A DNA stretch of 64,000 nucleotides, taken from assembly GCA_032433765.1 (NCBI GenBank), contig JAVIAB010000102.1, positions 12,105,914-12,169,913 of the forward strand, given 5' to 3'. Under the pieces are notes generated by a model, which was given only the letters and a program-made list of their open reading frames with translations, was not told where the DNA came from and made no database searches. The translations under genes and the position numbers were made by a program. Shown here piece by piece: positions 1-9,568 of this stretch. The stretch is from Megaustenia siamemsis (Eukaryota; Mollusca; Gastropoda; Stylommatophora; Ariophantidae). The first letter of the stretch is position 1. Every line of letters begins with the position of its first letter.

Positions 1-13
1 CTTCCACATGCTG

Positions 14-310
14 GCAAACCTCCACCTTCACATGTTGGTAACAGCTCCACCTCCCCATGTTCCAGTAGCACCTCCACTTGCTGGCAACAGCTCCACCTCC
101 ACATGTTTCAGTTGCACCTCCACTTGCTGGCAACAGCTCCACCTCCACATGTTCCATTTGCACCCTCACTTGCTGGCAACAGCTCAACCTCCACATGTTC
201 CATTTGCACCCCCACTTGCTGGCAACAGCTCAACCTCCACATGCTGGTAACAGCTTCACCTCCACTTGCTGACAACAGCTCCACATCCATCCTGGCAAAC
301 CTCCACAGAG
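14..310. repeat. 46-bp minisatellite
   Basis: About six tandem units of 46 bp, each containing 'ttgctggcaacagctccacc' followed by a 'tccacatgtt' block. Units differ by a few substitutions and some are cut short. It lies in the intron upstream of the first visible SLC6 exon. Short open frames across it are repeat artefacts. Confidence 0.85.
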
Positions 311-794
311 TTAAAAGTTTGATACATCTAGTCCAGTGTAAATAGCTGCAGCTTCTTAAATTCTGTTATATATTGCATGAATAGTACATTTGAGCCAGCT
401 CTAATAGTCTCCTTTATGACAAACAAGATCTGATGTCATATAACAGTATAACTCAATAGATGATGCTACTCTTGAGTTAGGTTTCATGCATTAAAATCTG
501 ACCAGTAATGCATCCGTACAACTTATGGATTCCAGGTTGTGCAATGGAGTTTGTACACGTGGGTCTAGGCTTTCCTTGGAGGTCCTCAGTATTCTGAGTA
601 AGGATTGGGACACCTATGGAAGTGTTCAGAGTGTAGTGATGATAATATTAACATAACAAAACAAGAAAAGGAGAGGACAAAACGAGACAGTATTGAATGA
701 CTTTACATTTATTTATTTCTTTTACAAATATATGGCTCTTGAGAGATGATCAGTAGCAAACAATTATAATTTGTCAGTAGTTATATTAGTGTAG
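311..794. other. AT-rich intron sequence with a decayed element-I fragment
   Basis: No exon is visible. Around 535-645 the sequence 'cacctatggaagtgttcaga' resembles the 3' end of repeat I at 43806-44056, so this is probably a decayed copy. The remainder is unremarkable AT-rich sequence. Confidence 0.4.
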
Positions 795-974
795 GGAAAA
801 TACAAGGTAAAAGAGGCAGAGGCAGACCAAGACTAACATGAACGAGTAACATAAAAAGATGGAAAAGTCAGTCTATGACAACCCACACCATCAAAACAAG
901 AGAGAGAGAGTGGAATGGTGTTCCATGGTAGCCTACCTTCGATGCGGAGACGCAAATAAATGATGATGATGATG
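795..974 (+). mobile_element. LINE family K, 3' end fragment
   Basis: The segment matches the terminal part of the copies at 13757-14470 (minus strand) and 31655-31850: a 'ggcagaggcagaccaagact' block, then 'ccatggtagcc', ending in a GATGATGATG tail. In the better copy this encodes the basic 'RGRCRPRLRW' C-terminus typical of LINE polymerases. This copy carries stops and is inactive. Confidence 0.7.
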
Positions 975-976
975 AA

Positions 977-1258
977 AAAAGAGTAACTAGGTCAGTGCAA
1001 AAAGAAAATCTGTTACCAACATCAAGAGGAAACAATCTTCCTGTTTTGGCAATCTTCGTGATGTGGGGGAGTATATTATGACACATGGAAAAATTGAAAG
1101 AAACAAAGAATGGAGGGAAGCAGAGAAAAAAAAAAAGATGTAGAGAGTTTAAGAGAATAGTTTGGTAGTAAGTCAACAACAGAATTGATAAACAATGGTA
1201 AAGATAGCAATATGTGGAGACACATGATCACCTAGGCCAGTAGACATGATTCATGATT
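977..1258 (+). mobile_element. LINE family D, decayed 3' end
   Basis: A heavily mutated copy of the D C-terminal region. Recognisable blocks are 'aggaaacaatc', 'ggaaaaattgaaagaaac', 'gtcaacaacagaattgataa' and 'gacacatgatcacctaggcc'. They run in the same order as in the copies at 7068-7912 (minus) and 49706-50600 (plus). No open frame survives. Confidence 0.6.
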
Positions 1259-1321
1259 TTAATAATAAATTGGTCATTAATTATTGTTTACCATAACCCA
1301 TTTTTCTCTACCCATTAACAG

Positions 1322-1456
1322 GTGATGCATTTTGCTGCACCTTTCCCTTATCTTGTTCTTTTGATCCTTCTGGTAAGAGGCTGTACCTTACCTGGAGCTC
1401 TTGAAGGAATCAAGTTTTACATTGTGCCCAGATGGGAGAAATTGGCGGACTTTACT
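1322..1456 (+). CDS. SLC6 transporter exon (TM5), first exon visible
   Basis: This exon has 45 codons and begins and ends on codon boundaries. It lies between an acceptor 'ttaacag' and a donor 'gtgagt'. The peptide contains '[13 protein letters not shown]' followed by '[11 protein letters not shown]', the TM5 signature of SLC6 Na+/Cl- coupled transporters, which carry amino acids or neurotransmitters across the plasma membrane. SLC6 proteins usually have about 600 or more residues and 12 helices. The exons for TM1-TM4 and the large second extracellular loop are not in the window and must lie upstream. The call rests on motif recognition and on consistent phase with the following exons. Confidence 0.9.
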
Positions 1457-1610
1457 GTGAGTTGCTAGTGTTTGTATTACTTCCTTGCTTACTCAGTTTC
1501 TTTACTTCATTTCTTTTGCGTTCTCTTCTCTTGAGATTACACACATTTCTCTCTTATTATCCCACTCTTAGTCCATTCTTCTTTATTCTTTGAAACAAAA
1601 TAGATATAGA

Positions 1611-1943
1611 TATCTATCTATCTATCTATTGACCTTTCGAGCCGTCGCCGGCCCACAGGGCATAGACCAAGATACACCTTCTCTTACCTGAATTTTTGTT
1701 CTAGCAGTTTTCTTTTAAAGATATTTTATCAAATCTCGCCATTTGTCTCTGTTCTGTGCAAGCAGCTCTATCTCATTGAGGGAGCCGATTCCTGCTGTTC
1801 GTGCCTCTCTCATCAATGTTCTTCTCAGTGTCTCTCTGGGTCTTCCTCTTTTCCTCTTACCTGTTGTTTCCCACATGAGGGCTTGCTTTGTTATTCGGTT
1901 ATTATCTCTCCTCATCACACGTCCAACATATGACCATCGTAAA
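1611..1943 (-). mobile_element. LINE family A, 3' end (TAGA tail)
   Basis: Reading on the minus strand, the sequence gives 'RWSYVGRVMRRDNNRITKQ', then 'GKRKRGRPRETLRR', then a stop and a 3' tail 'cgaaaggtcaatagataga'. This matches the long copy at 28040-29062. It is 5'-truncated, with only about 80 codons of the polymerase C-terminus left. It lies in an SLC6 intron, antisense to the gene. Confidence 0.85.
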
Positions 1944-1996
1944 CATAACATTAGTAATATTAATTTATATAATAAATATTCTGTTATTGTAACAAT

Positions 1997-2533
1997 GTCC
2001 TGTGTGTTACCAGAGCTACATTATGAGGGAAGTAAAGAATAGTGACACTGTGACCTTCCAGGCAAGTCGTAAGAGGCGACTAAGGAGATTGATTGATGGC
2101 TTGTCAAGCTGTCATTATAAAAGTATTGTTATGGAAACAGAGCCATAGATTTTAGAAGCAGTGATCTCTGCAATATGTGCCATTTTGGCACGCAAGGTTT
2201 CTGTTTTTGAGATTGTGGTTCTTTCCTATGTGTTGTGGTTCTGCCCTATGTGTTGTGCTTCTGCCCTATGTGTTGTGATTCTGCCCTATGTGTTGTGCTT
2301 CTGCCCTATGTGTTGTGGTTCTGCCCTATGTGTTGTGCTTCTGCCCTATGTGTTGTGCTTCTGCCCTATGTGTTGTGCTTCTGCCCTATGTGTTGTGCTT
2401 CTGCCCTATGTGTTGTGCTTCTGCCCTATGTGTTGTGGTTCTGTCCTATGTGTTGTGGTTCTGCCCGATGTGTCGTGGTTCTGCCCTGTGTGTCGTCTTC
2501 AGCTTGAAAGGACAATCGATAGATAGAGATAGA
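1997..2533 (+). mobile_element. Short element M with an internal tandem expansion
   Basis: The ends match the complete M copy at 50120-50393: 'ttatgagggaagtaaagaat' at the left, and 'gaaaggacaatcgatagata' at the right. That copy is about 275 bp and this one about 535 bp. The extra length is a 20-bp tandem repeat grown from the 'ctgccctatgtg' segment near the 3' end. No protein is encoded. The 3' end resembles the LINE A tail. Confidence 0.75.
2220..2500 (+). repeat. 20-bp tandem repeat inside element M
   Basis: About 13-14 near-identical units of 'ctgccctatgtgttgtgctt' or its 'tggtt' variant. The unit is not a multiple of three, so all three plus frames are open here with Cys/Leu-rich repeats. 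That is an artefact and not a gene. Confidence 0.95.
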
Positions 2534-2673
2534 TCCACAGCTTTAATTGCATTATATTGTTGTTCACATCAAACATCAAGGAATCCAGATTAACATCACG
2601 TAACTTATTAATATTCACAAATTTGAATAATTTTTTTTTTCAATTTGTAATTAGATTTTTATGCTCATTTCAG

Positions 2674-2776
2674 GTATGGGGAGATGCTGCACTTCAGATC
2701 TTCTACTCAGTTGGTATGGCCTGGGTGGGATTATCACTATGGCTTCATACAATAAGTTTAATGCCAATGTTTATCG
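2674..2776 (+). CDS. SLC6 transporter exon (TM6), with a 1-base frameshift
   Basis: Acceptor 'catttcag', donor 'gtgaga'. The first half reads 'VWGDAALQIFYSVGMAW' in the incoming frame. The second half reads 'ITMASYNKFNANVYR' only in the next frame, so one base is missing at about 2721-2725 ('cctgggtggga'). Adding one nucleotide makes the exon 104 nt and restores the phase needed by the next exon. This is the unwound helix TM6. Gln and Ser in 'QIFYS' match the chloride-coordinating Q/S pair of serotonin-type carriers, and the 'AWGG' context is typical of glycine and ATB0+ carriers. The rest of the gene is intact, so an assembly error in a G run is the likeliest cause. A real disabling indel cannot be excluded. 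Confidence 0.88.
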
Positions 2777-2894
2777 GTGAGATTTATTGCAGTCGCAGTA
2801 TTTTGTGTGTACCCATAATGCAGTTGTAATTTGCGCTAAAAAAGTAGTGGTTGTGGCTTGAATGCTGTTTTGACTTGAATGCAAAATGTCACTG

Positions 2895-2972
2895 CAGTGT
2901 TGAAGAGAACTGGGTAGTCAGCCTCTGGGCACTCGAGAAGGTCCTGGGTTTGAATCCTATCACATTTCATAA
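2895..2972 (+). mobile_element. SINE-N tRNA-like head fragment
   Basis: The segment 'ctgggtagtcagcctctggg', with 'gggtttgaatcctatcac' downstream, has the layout of Pol III A and B boxes. It resembles, in the opposite orientation, the copies at 3640-3800, 29768-29905 and 43573-43702. It is a short fragment. Confidence 0.45.
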
Positions 2973-2973
2973 T

Positions 2974-3290
2974 ATGAATAGATATGAACAAGTTATCATT
3001 ATACGCCTCAGAACAGGACACAATCGACTCCATAGTCACATGTATACAAAATTCAAGATCAGCACCTCAATTACTTGTACATGTGGACAGGCGCCCCAGA
3101 CTGCTGAACACATACTTCAAAACTGCACTGAATATAGTAGACTGAGGAAAATCCATTGGTCCATAGATACAACACTACAGACAAAATTACATGGGCCACT
3201 GCAAGAATTACAAAAGACTGTAAAATGTATACAGGAAACGACATTGCAGATATAGACAATACTTCGGGCGAACGAAAGATAGAAAGAATC
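2974..3290 (+). mobile_element. LINE family G, 3' end
   Basis: It encodes 'IIIRLRTGHNRLHSHMYTKF' followed by a Cys/His cluster 'CTCGQAPQTAEHILQNC', ending about 'QETTLQI' and a stop. This is the C-terminal tail found after the RNase H-like region in many invertebrate LINE polymerases. The 3' end is 'gggcgaacgaaagatagaa'. A second copy lies at 27306-27555. The copy is 5'-truncated. Confidence 0.75.
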
Positions 3291-3299
3291 CCACCACAG

Positions 3300-3640
3300 T
3301 TGGTGGGAATTTTATCTTCAAATCTGTGGTTTCCTTATAACTTAACTCTTCCTCGGTCTCTGGGTAGTGAGATCTGATGATCAGCCCTCTTAGATAGCAG
3401 TGAAAGAACAGAACAGGAGGTCCAGTGTGCACTCTGCACTTGCTAAAGAGACCTTTGCCATTAAAAATTCATAAGAGTAGGCTAAAATAGCCATTACCCC
3501 GGGCAAAAAGTAGTAAGAAAAATCTATCCAAGTACATGAAAACTCAGTGATAAAGAAAAAATAAGAGTACCTCTGAATTTAGAAACTATTTTTTAACATG
3601 CTCAAATGCAAAAAGGACCTCCTGTTTTTTCACCATTTTC
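3300..3640. other. Intron sequence, nothing recognised
   Basis: AT-rich intronic DNA without a repeat family or exon that I can recognise. Confidence 0.4.
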
Positions 3641-3830
3641 CAAGTGGGCTAGACATCAGATCTCATTAGAGACCAGGGTAGAGTAAAGCCAAAACAAACT
3701 ACAGATTCAATTTTTGAAAAATTCTCACCAACCGTGAAAGGAAATGAACCCAGAACCTTCCTTCCCAGAAGTTAACATCTTACCTCTAGACAACCCAGTG
3801 CCCCCCCCCCCCCCCCCCCCCCAGAATTTT
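3640..3830 (-). mobile_element. SINE-N copy (minus) ending in a poly-C tract
   Basis: 'ggaaatgaacccagaacctt' and 'tacctctagacaacccagt' match the copies at 29768-29905 and 43573-43702. On the minus strand they give an A-box-like 'tctagaggtaag' and a B-box-like 'ggttctgggttca'. A run of about 21 C follows at 3801-3822. Confidence 0.5.
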
Positions 3831-3944
3831 AGTCGTATAAAAGGCTTGAGAGCCCAAAGAAAATCATTATGGAGGGTATGGTACCAGGTAGGTGAAAGAG
3901 TAAGGAGAAATTGGGTTCAAGACATCAAAAACAAACAGTAAGAG

Positions 3945-6150
3945 ACATGTTGCATCTTGTGACAGAGAAACAGGGCATCACTGGCATCTTGTGACAGAGA
4001 AAGAGGGCATCACTGGCATCTTGTGACAGAGAAACAGGGCATCACTGGCATCTTGTGACAGAGAAACAGGGCATCACTGGCATCTTGTGACAGAGAAACA
4101 GGGCATCACTGGCATCTTGTGACAGAGAAAGAGGGCATCATTGGCGTCTTGTGACAGAGAAACAGGGCATCACTGGCATCTTGTGACAGAGAAAGAGGGC
4201 ATCATTGGCATCTTGTGACAGGGCATCACTGGCATCTTGTTACAGAGAAACAGGGCATCACTGGCATCTTGTGACAGAAAGAGGGCATCATTGGCATCTT
4301 GTGACAGAGAAACAGGGCATCACTGGCATCTTGTGACAGAGAAACAGGGCATCACTGGCATCTTGTGACAGAGAAAGAGGGCATCATTGGCATCTTGTGA
4401 CAGAGAAACAGGGCATCACTGGCATCTTGTGACAGAGAAACAGGACATCACTGGCATCTTGTGACAGAGAAAGAGGGCATCATTGGCATCTTGTGACAGG
4501 GCATCACTGGCATCTTGTGACAGAGAAACAGGATATCACTGGCATCTTGTGACAGAGAAACAGGGCATCACTGGCATCTTGTGACAGAAACAGGATATCA
4601 CTGGCATCTTGTGACAGAGAAACAGGGCATTATTGGCATCTTGTGACAGAGAAACAGGGCATAGAGGGCATCACTGACATCTTGTAACAGAGAAACAGGG
4701 CATTATTGGCATCTTGTAACAGAGAAACAGGGCATTATTGGCATCTTGTGAGAGAGAAAGAGGGCATCTCTGGCATCTTGTGACAGAGAAACAGGGCATT
4801 ATTGGCATCTTGTAACAGAGAAACAGGGCATTATTGGCATCTTGTAACAGAGAAACAGGGCATTATTGGCATCTTGTGACAGAGAAACAGGGCATAAAGG
4901 GCATCACTGACATCTTGTAACAAAGAAACAGGGCATTATTAGCATCTTGTAACAGAGAAACAGGGCATTATTGGCATCTTGTAACAGAGAAACAGGGCAT
5001 TATTGGCATCTTGTGACAGAGAAACAGGGCATTATTGGCATCTTGTGACAGAGAAACAGGGCATAGAGGGCATCACTGACATCTTGTAACAGAGAAACAG
5101 GGCATTATTAGCATCTTGTAACAGAGAAACAGGGCATTATTGGCATCTTGTGACAGAAAAACAGGGCATAGAGGGCATCACTGGCATCTTGTAACAGATA
5201 AACAGGGCATTATTGGCATCTTGTGACAGAAACAGGGCATCACTGCATCTTGTAACAGAGAAACAGGGCATTATTGGCATCTTGTGACAGAGAAACAGGG
5301 CATCACTGGCATCTTGTAACAGAGAAACAGGGCTTTATTGGCATCTTGTAACAGAGAAACAAGGCATCATTGGCATCTTGTGAGAGAGAAAGAGGGCATC
5401 ACTGGCATCTTGTAACAGAGAAACAAGGCATCACTGGCATCTTGTGACAGAGAAACAGGACATCACTGGCATCTTGTGACAGAGAAACAGGACATCACTG
5501 GCATCTTGTGACAGAGAAACAGGACATCACTGGCATCTTGTGACAGAGAAACAGGACATCACTGGCATCTTGTGACAGAGAAACAGGGCATTATTGGCAT
5601 CTTGTGACAGAGAAACAGGACATCACTGGTATCTTGTGACAGAGAAACAGGACATCACTGGCATCTTGTGACAGAGAAACAGGGCATCACTGGCATCTTG
5701 TGACAGAGAAACAGGGCATCACTGGCATCTTGTGACAGAGAAACAGGACATCACTGGCATCTTGTGACAGAGAAACAGGACATCACTGGCATCTTGTGAC
5801 AGAGAAACAGGACATCACTGGCATCTTGTGACAGAGAAACAGGACATCACTGGCATATTGTGACAGAGAAACAGGACATCACTGGCATCTTGTGACAAAG
5901 AGGGCATCACTGGCATCTTGTGACACAGAAAGAGGGCATCACTGGCATCTTGTGACACAGAAAGAGGGCATAACTGGCATCTTGTGACACAGAAAGAGGG
6001 CATCACTGGCATCTTGTGACACAGAAAGAGGGCATCACTGGCATCTTGTGACACTGAAACAGGACATCACTAGCATCTTGTGACAGAGAAACAGGACATC
6101 ACTAGCATCTTGTGACAGAGAAACAGGACATCACTAGCATCTTGTGCAGG
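3945..6150. repeat. 32-bp minisatellite, about 68 units
   Basis: A 2.2-kb array with unit 'catcttgtgacagagaaaca' plus 'gggcatcactgg'. Variants are interspersed (gacatcact, gcattattgg, agaaagaggg, gacactgaaa), including higher-order groups such as repeated 'gggcatagagggcatcactga' blocks around 4660, 4890, 5060 and 5165. It lies in an SLC6 intron between the TM6 and TM7 exons. Confidence 0.97.
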
Positions 6151-6364
6151 ACTGAGAACTTCTGAGTTTTTGTCATAAGAGCAAAGTTCCAACGGAGACA
6201 ATCTAGATAATCATTGTTTTGTAAATATTGTTGATTGTCCACACAAGTTCTAAATAATCCACATAATTTCTGATTTGTTACGTACAGTCTGTTATAATCA
6301 ATACTAGTTCATTTAAAACCCATATGGGTTGAGCTCATTACAGAGGGACTCTTAAATTACTAAC

Positions 6365-6371
6365 TTTATCA

Positions 6372-6409
<38 letters not shown>

Positions 6410-6475
6410 GATCAAGACTCAATCAGAGTAGGATTCCAGACTCTCATGAAGTCAGCTGTCTGTTTAAGTGGAATA
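6365..6475 (-). repeat. CT microsatellite plus repeat Q
   Basis: A (CT)n run at 6376-6407 continues into 'gcgatcaagactcaatcaga', which is the reverse complement of the segment at about 29138-29250. The two copies define a small dispersed repeat, here called Q, with an AG-repeat end. Confidence 0.6.
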
Positions 6476-6577
6476 CCTGTTAAAACGTTGCACTGTGTTA
6501 CTAACTTTATAAGATTATAATTGTTAAAAATAAGAATTTCACAAAGTTTTGGATCGATTTTTTTTGTCTATATATAA

Positions 6578-6944
6578 TAGGCCACAGAGATGGGATTTCT
6601 CAGAAGAATGTTGAAAGTTCCCTGGACAGATAAAAAGACCAATGAGGAAGTTCTCAAGGAGGCCAACACAAAAAGGGAGCTCTTAAAAAACATCAGAAAG
6701 AAGCAATCAACATTTTTCGGGCACATCATGAGAAGAGGAAAGTTGGAATACTTGGTTACAACAGGCAAAATAAAAGGAAAAAGAGATCGCGGACGACAAA
6801 GAGAGAAAATACTGGATAGCTTGGTGTCATGACATGGAAAACAGTCAACAACAGAACTGATACGATGCACTGTAGATAGAAGATTGTGGAGGGACATGAT
6901 CACCTACGCCAAACGGTAAGGCACATGATGATGATGATATATAA
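6578..6944 (+). mobile_element. LINE family D, 3' end (GATG tail)
   Basis: It encodes 'MGFLRRMLKVPWTDKKTNEE', then 'KKQSTFFGHIMRRGKLEYLV', then 'GKRDRGRQREKILD', and ends in a GATGATGATG tail. This is the C-terminus of a LINE polymerase. The pattern W/F-x-G-H plus a basic RGR block is shared by all LINE families here. It is 5'-truncated, with one in-frame stop before the tail. Confidence 0.85.
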
Positions 6945-7067
6945 TACACTTATATTGCAACATAGACCTAAAAAAACATGTTGCATTTGTAGAACTAATA
7001 CACAAATTACATATGCAGATATAAAATATATATTCATATTGCATATCCAGTGTTAAAATGCAAACAG

Positions 7068-7912
7068 CATCATCATCATTAAGTACCGGGCCTGCTGGCA
7101 TAGGTGATCATGTCTCTCCACAACTTTGGCAGCTGTTTATCTGGCAGCTATTTATCATTTCTGTTGTTGACCTTCTGCCAAGCCATTCTCTTAAGCTGTC
7201 TGTTATTTTTTCTCTTTGCTTCCCTCTATCTCTTCGTCCTTCAATTTTTCCAGTTGTTACAATATATTCCAGTTGTTCTCTTCTCATTACATGGCCAAAA
7301 AATGATGATTGTTTCTTCCTAGTATTGGAAATTAGCTCTCTTTTTGCTTTGACCTCTTTCAGAACGTTTTTATTACTCTTCTTAGCTGTCCATGGTATTC
7401 TCAACATTCTTCTGTAAAACCACATTTCTACAGACTCCAGTGATTTTCTTGTCTGTTGTCCTATTGTCCTTGATTCACATCCATATGTTAAGACTGGCTC
7501 TACATAACATTTAAGAACTCTTTTTCTTGTTCCCATTGTCAATAATGGATTGCTCAGTATCTTCCTAATTTTTTGGAAAGCTACTTTTGCCTGTGCTATT
7601 CTGCATCTCATCTCTGTTGTACATCTACCATCTGAAGTTAACATTATTTCCAGGTATTTCAATTAATTTATCTGTTTTAATATTGTTCCACTTGTCTTTA
7701 TTTTGCATTGCGGTGATGTCTTTTTCTTTGTTGCTGCCATTACTTCTGTCTTTTTGCTACTGAGTCTTGAGTTCTTCATTTTTGCTTTCCTTCACCATAA
7801 TGTCTAACATTTCTTGTAACTCATTTTCACTCTTAGCAATTAAGACTGTATCATCAGCATACCTTAGATTATTTATATTATGATCTCCAATTGTTATTCC
7901 AGGCATGCCCCT
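7068..7912 (-). mobile_element. LINE family D, RT palm to 3' end (minus)
   Basis: The minus strand encodes 'INNLRYADDTVLIAKSENEL' (RT motif C, YADD), then after frameshifts 'MKYLEIMLTSDGRCTTEMRC', 'VLTYGCESRTIGQQTRKSLE' and 'KKQSSFFGHVMRREQLEYIV'. A GATG tail follows at 7068-7081. It is 5'-truncated just upstream of motif C. The frame is broken near 7670-7760. Confidence 0.88.
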
Positions 7913-8005
7913 TATGGATATGCATAAAGCATATCCAGTGTAAAAATGCATACAGCAAATCCAATGTTAAAATACAGATGATCAGGTGCATGTTTGTTTC
8001 CTCAG

Positions 8006-8130
8006 AAATGCCATGATAGTTCCATTGGTTAACTGTGGTACAAGCTTTTTTGCTGGATTTGTCATCTTTTCTGTACTTGGGTTCATGGCTCATGAAGTTA
8101 ATAGCAGTGTGGACAAAATTGTCACTCAAG
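8006..8130 (+). CDS. SLC6 transporter exon (TM7 and start of EL4)
   Basis: Acceptor 'tgtttcctcag', donor 'gtaagg'. The first base completes an Arg codon begun in the previous exon, and the last base starts a Gly codon. The peptide 'NCGTSFFAGFVIFSVLGFMA' is TM7. The Asn and the Ser four residues later match the sodium/chloride-coordinating N and S of the family. 'HEVNSSVDKIVTQ' begins extracellular loop 4. The open frame continues beyond the donor for some codons, but phase and family alignment support the splice site. Confidence 0.95.
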
Positions 8131-8189
8131 GTAAGGGTACTAACAAGTTCATGAAGTCTTATCCAACGATAGTATATCATTATCATTTC

Positions 8190-8541
8190 AAGTTCTCTTC
8201 TTTCTTTCCTCATTTGCCTTTCAGCGTCAAGGGGAGATATAATTTGCGGTCTTTTGCTCTTCTGTTTGCCTAGTGCTTCTAATATTCTGTCGATCCATCT
8301 TTTTCGTGGTTGACACTTGGGTTTGGTGTTCTTGCAGTGTTTATTGAGGGCTCGCTGTGTTGTGTTTTGATCACTCTGCCTTGTCACGTGTCCAAACAAT
8401 TTTATCTGATGTTTCTTTATATATTCCAAGGGGGAAAAGGGGGGGGGTGGTTATTCCTAGCTTTTTTCTCAGTTCTTTATTTCTGATCTTGTCTCTCAGG
8501 AATCCTGTCATTCGTCTAACACATTCAAGTTCTCTTGTTTA
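8190..8541 (-). mobile_element. LINE family C-like, 3' end (minus)
   Basis: The minus strand encodes 'MEYIKKHQIKLFGHVTRQSD', then 'RALNKHCKNTKPKCQPRKRW', then 'SPLDAERQMRKERREL'. It starts 60 bp after the SLC6 TM7 exon donor and is antisense to the gene. A G-run at 8442-8449 interrupts it. Confidence 0.8.
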
Positions 8542-8734
8542 AAAAAAAAAAAAACAGCACCTTGTATTTATAATCCAAGTTCTTTCTTGAACTTGCATAA
8601 AAATTTCACCACCATATGAGCTTTATATCGCGTGAAAGAGCTCTGGATAAAATCATCTTTATCTACAGCAATCTGAGGGGGACCAAGAAATATCCTTAGT
8701 TTGTTTATCTACAGGGTAGCATGAAATATTGTTT

Positions 8735-8800
8735 TATATTCATTCTCAGATAATTCCAGAACTCAGATATGTTGATGACACAGTCCTCCTCTCAAACAGT
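8735..8800 (+). mobile_element. LINE fragment P, left part (RT motif C)
   Basis: The plus strand encodes 'IIPELRYVDDTVLLSNS', an RT motif C with YVDD. The element is interrupted by LINE C inserted at 8801 and resumes at 9320. The 10-bp 'tctcaaacag' occurs on both sides of the insertion. Confidence 0.7.
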
Positions 8801-9319
8801 TCTTCTTCTTCTATCCTTCCTCTGCTGCCGTTGGCGTCGAGGGGAGAAACAATCTGTGATTCTTTGCTCTTCTGTTGGCCTCTTCTGATGTTGTTCCTCC
8901 TAGTGACTCTAGTATTCCCTTTATCCATCTCTTTCTCGGTCTTCCTCTTAATCTGGCGTTTTCGTAGCGTTTATTTAAGGCTCTTTGAGTCATTGTTGAT
9001 TCTTTTTGTCTTGTTATGTGGCCGAACCAATTTATCTGTTGTTTCTTTATGTGTTCGATGGCTGGTTCAATTTCGAGTTTCTTCCTCAGGTCAGTGTTTC
9101 TTACTCTGTCCCTTAAGCTGTTTCCTGTCATTCTTCTGACACATTTCATTTCGGTGATCGTTATCTTTCTTATTGTTCTAGAGTCCAGCGTCCAATTCTG
9201 GCACTGATATCACAGAGTTGGTAGAAAAATTGATTTGTATATTGCCCTTTTTGCTTCCGTAGTTATTGCTTTGTTTTTCAATAGTGTTGATACTTGGCCT
9301 ATAACTTGGCATGCTTTTT
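8801..9319 (-). mobile_element. LINE family C, 3' end inserted in LINE P (minus)
   Basis: The minus strand encodes 'MKCVRRMTGNSLRDRVRNTD', 'EHIKKQQINWFGHITRQKES' and 'RLRGRPRKRWIKGILESLGG'. Its AGAAG-type 3' tail appears as 'ttcttcttcttc' at the left border. Flanking 10-bp duplications 'tctcaaacag' (8791-8800 region and 9310-9320 region) mark the target site. Confidence 0.82.
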
Positions 9320-9562
9320 TCTCAAACAGTGCAGAGGGATTAAAAGAGACAAATGAGCGTGTTTAAAAAAACACAGTGAAGAGCAAAACCTCTCTCTAAA
9401 CATACAGAAAACTAAGATAATGTACATTGACAAAACAAAAAGCCAACGCAAAATCATCGTCAACAGTGAAGAACTTGAAATTGTAACAAACTTTGAATAT
9501 CTGGGATCTGTAGTAACTAACAATGGAGACTGCCAGAAAGAGTTTAAAAGAAGATTAACAAT
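9320..9562 (+). mobile_element. LINE fragment P, right part (RT thumb region)
   Basis: In the plus frame, fragments such as 'NLSLNIQKTKIMYIDKTKSQ' and 'ELEIVTNFEYLGSVVTNNGD' are readable. They match the KTK and 'YLGS' segments that follow RT motif C in LINEs. It continues the 8735-8800 piece. Confidence 0.72.
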
Positions 9563-9568
9563 CTATCT

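Noticed and set aside
2161..2526. Cys-rich 121-codon open frame with 'CPMCC' repeats
   Set aside because: It is the 20-bp tandem repeat in element M read in one of three open frames. There is no start context, splice site or family.
4000..6150. Spacer-like variation in the 32-bp array as a CRISPR
   Set aside because: Variation is by point changes within a contiguous unit. There are no unique spacers or cas genes.
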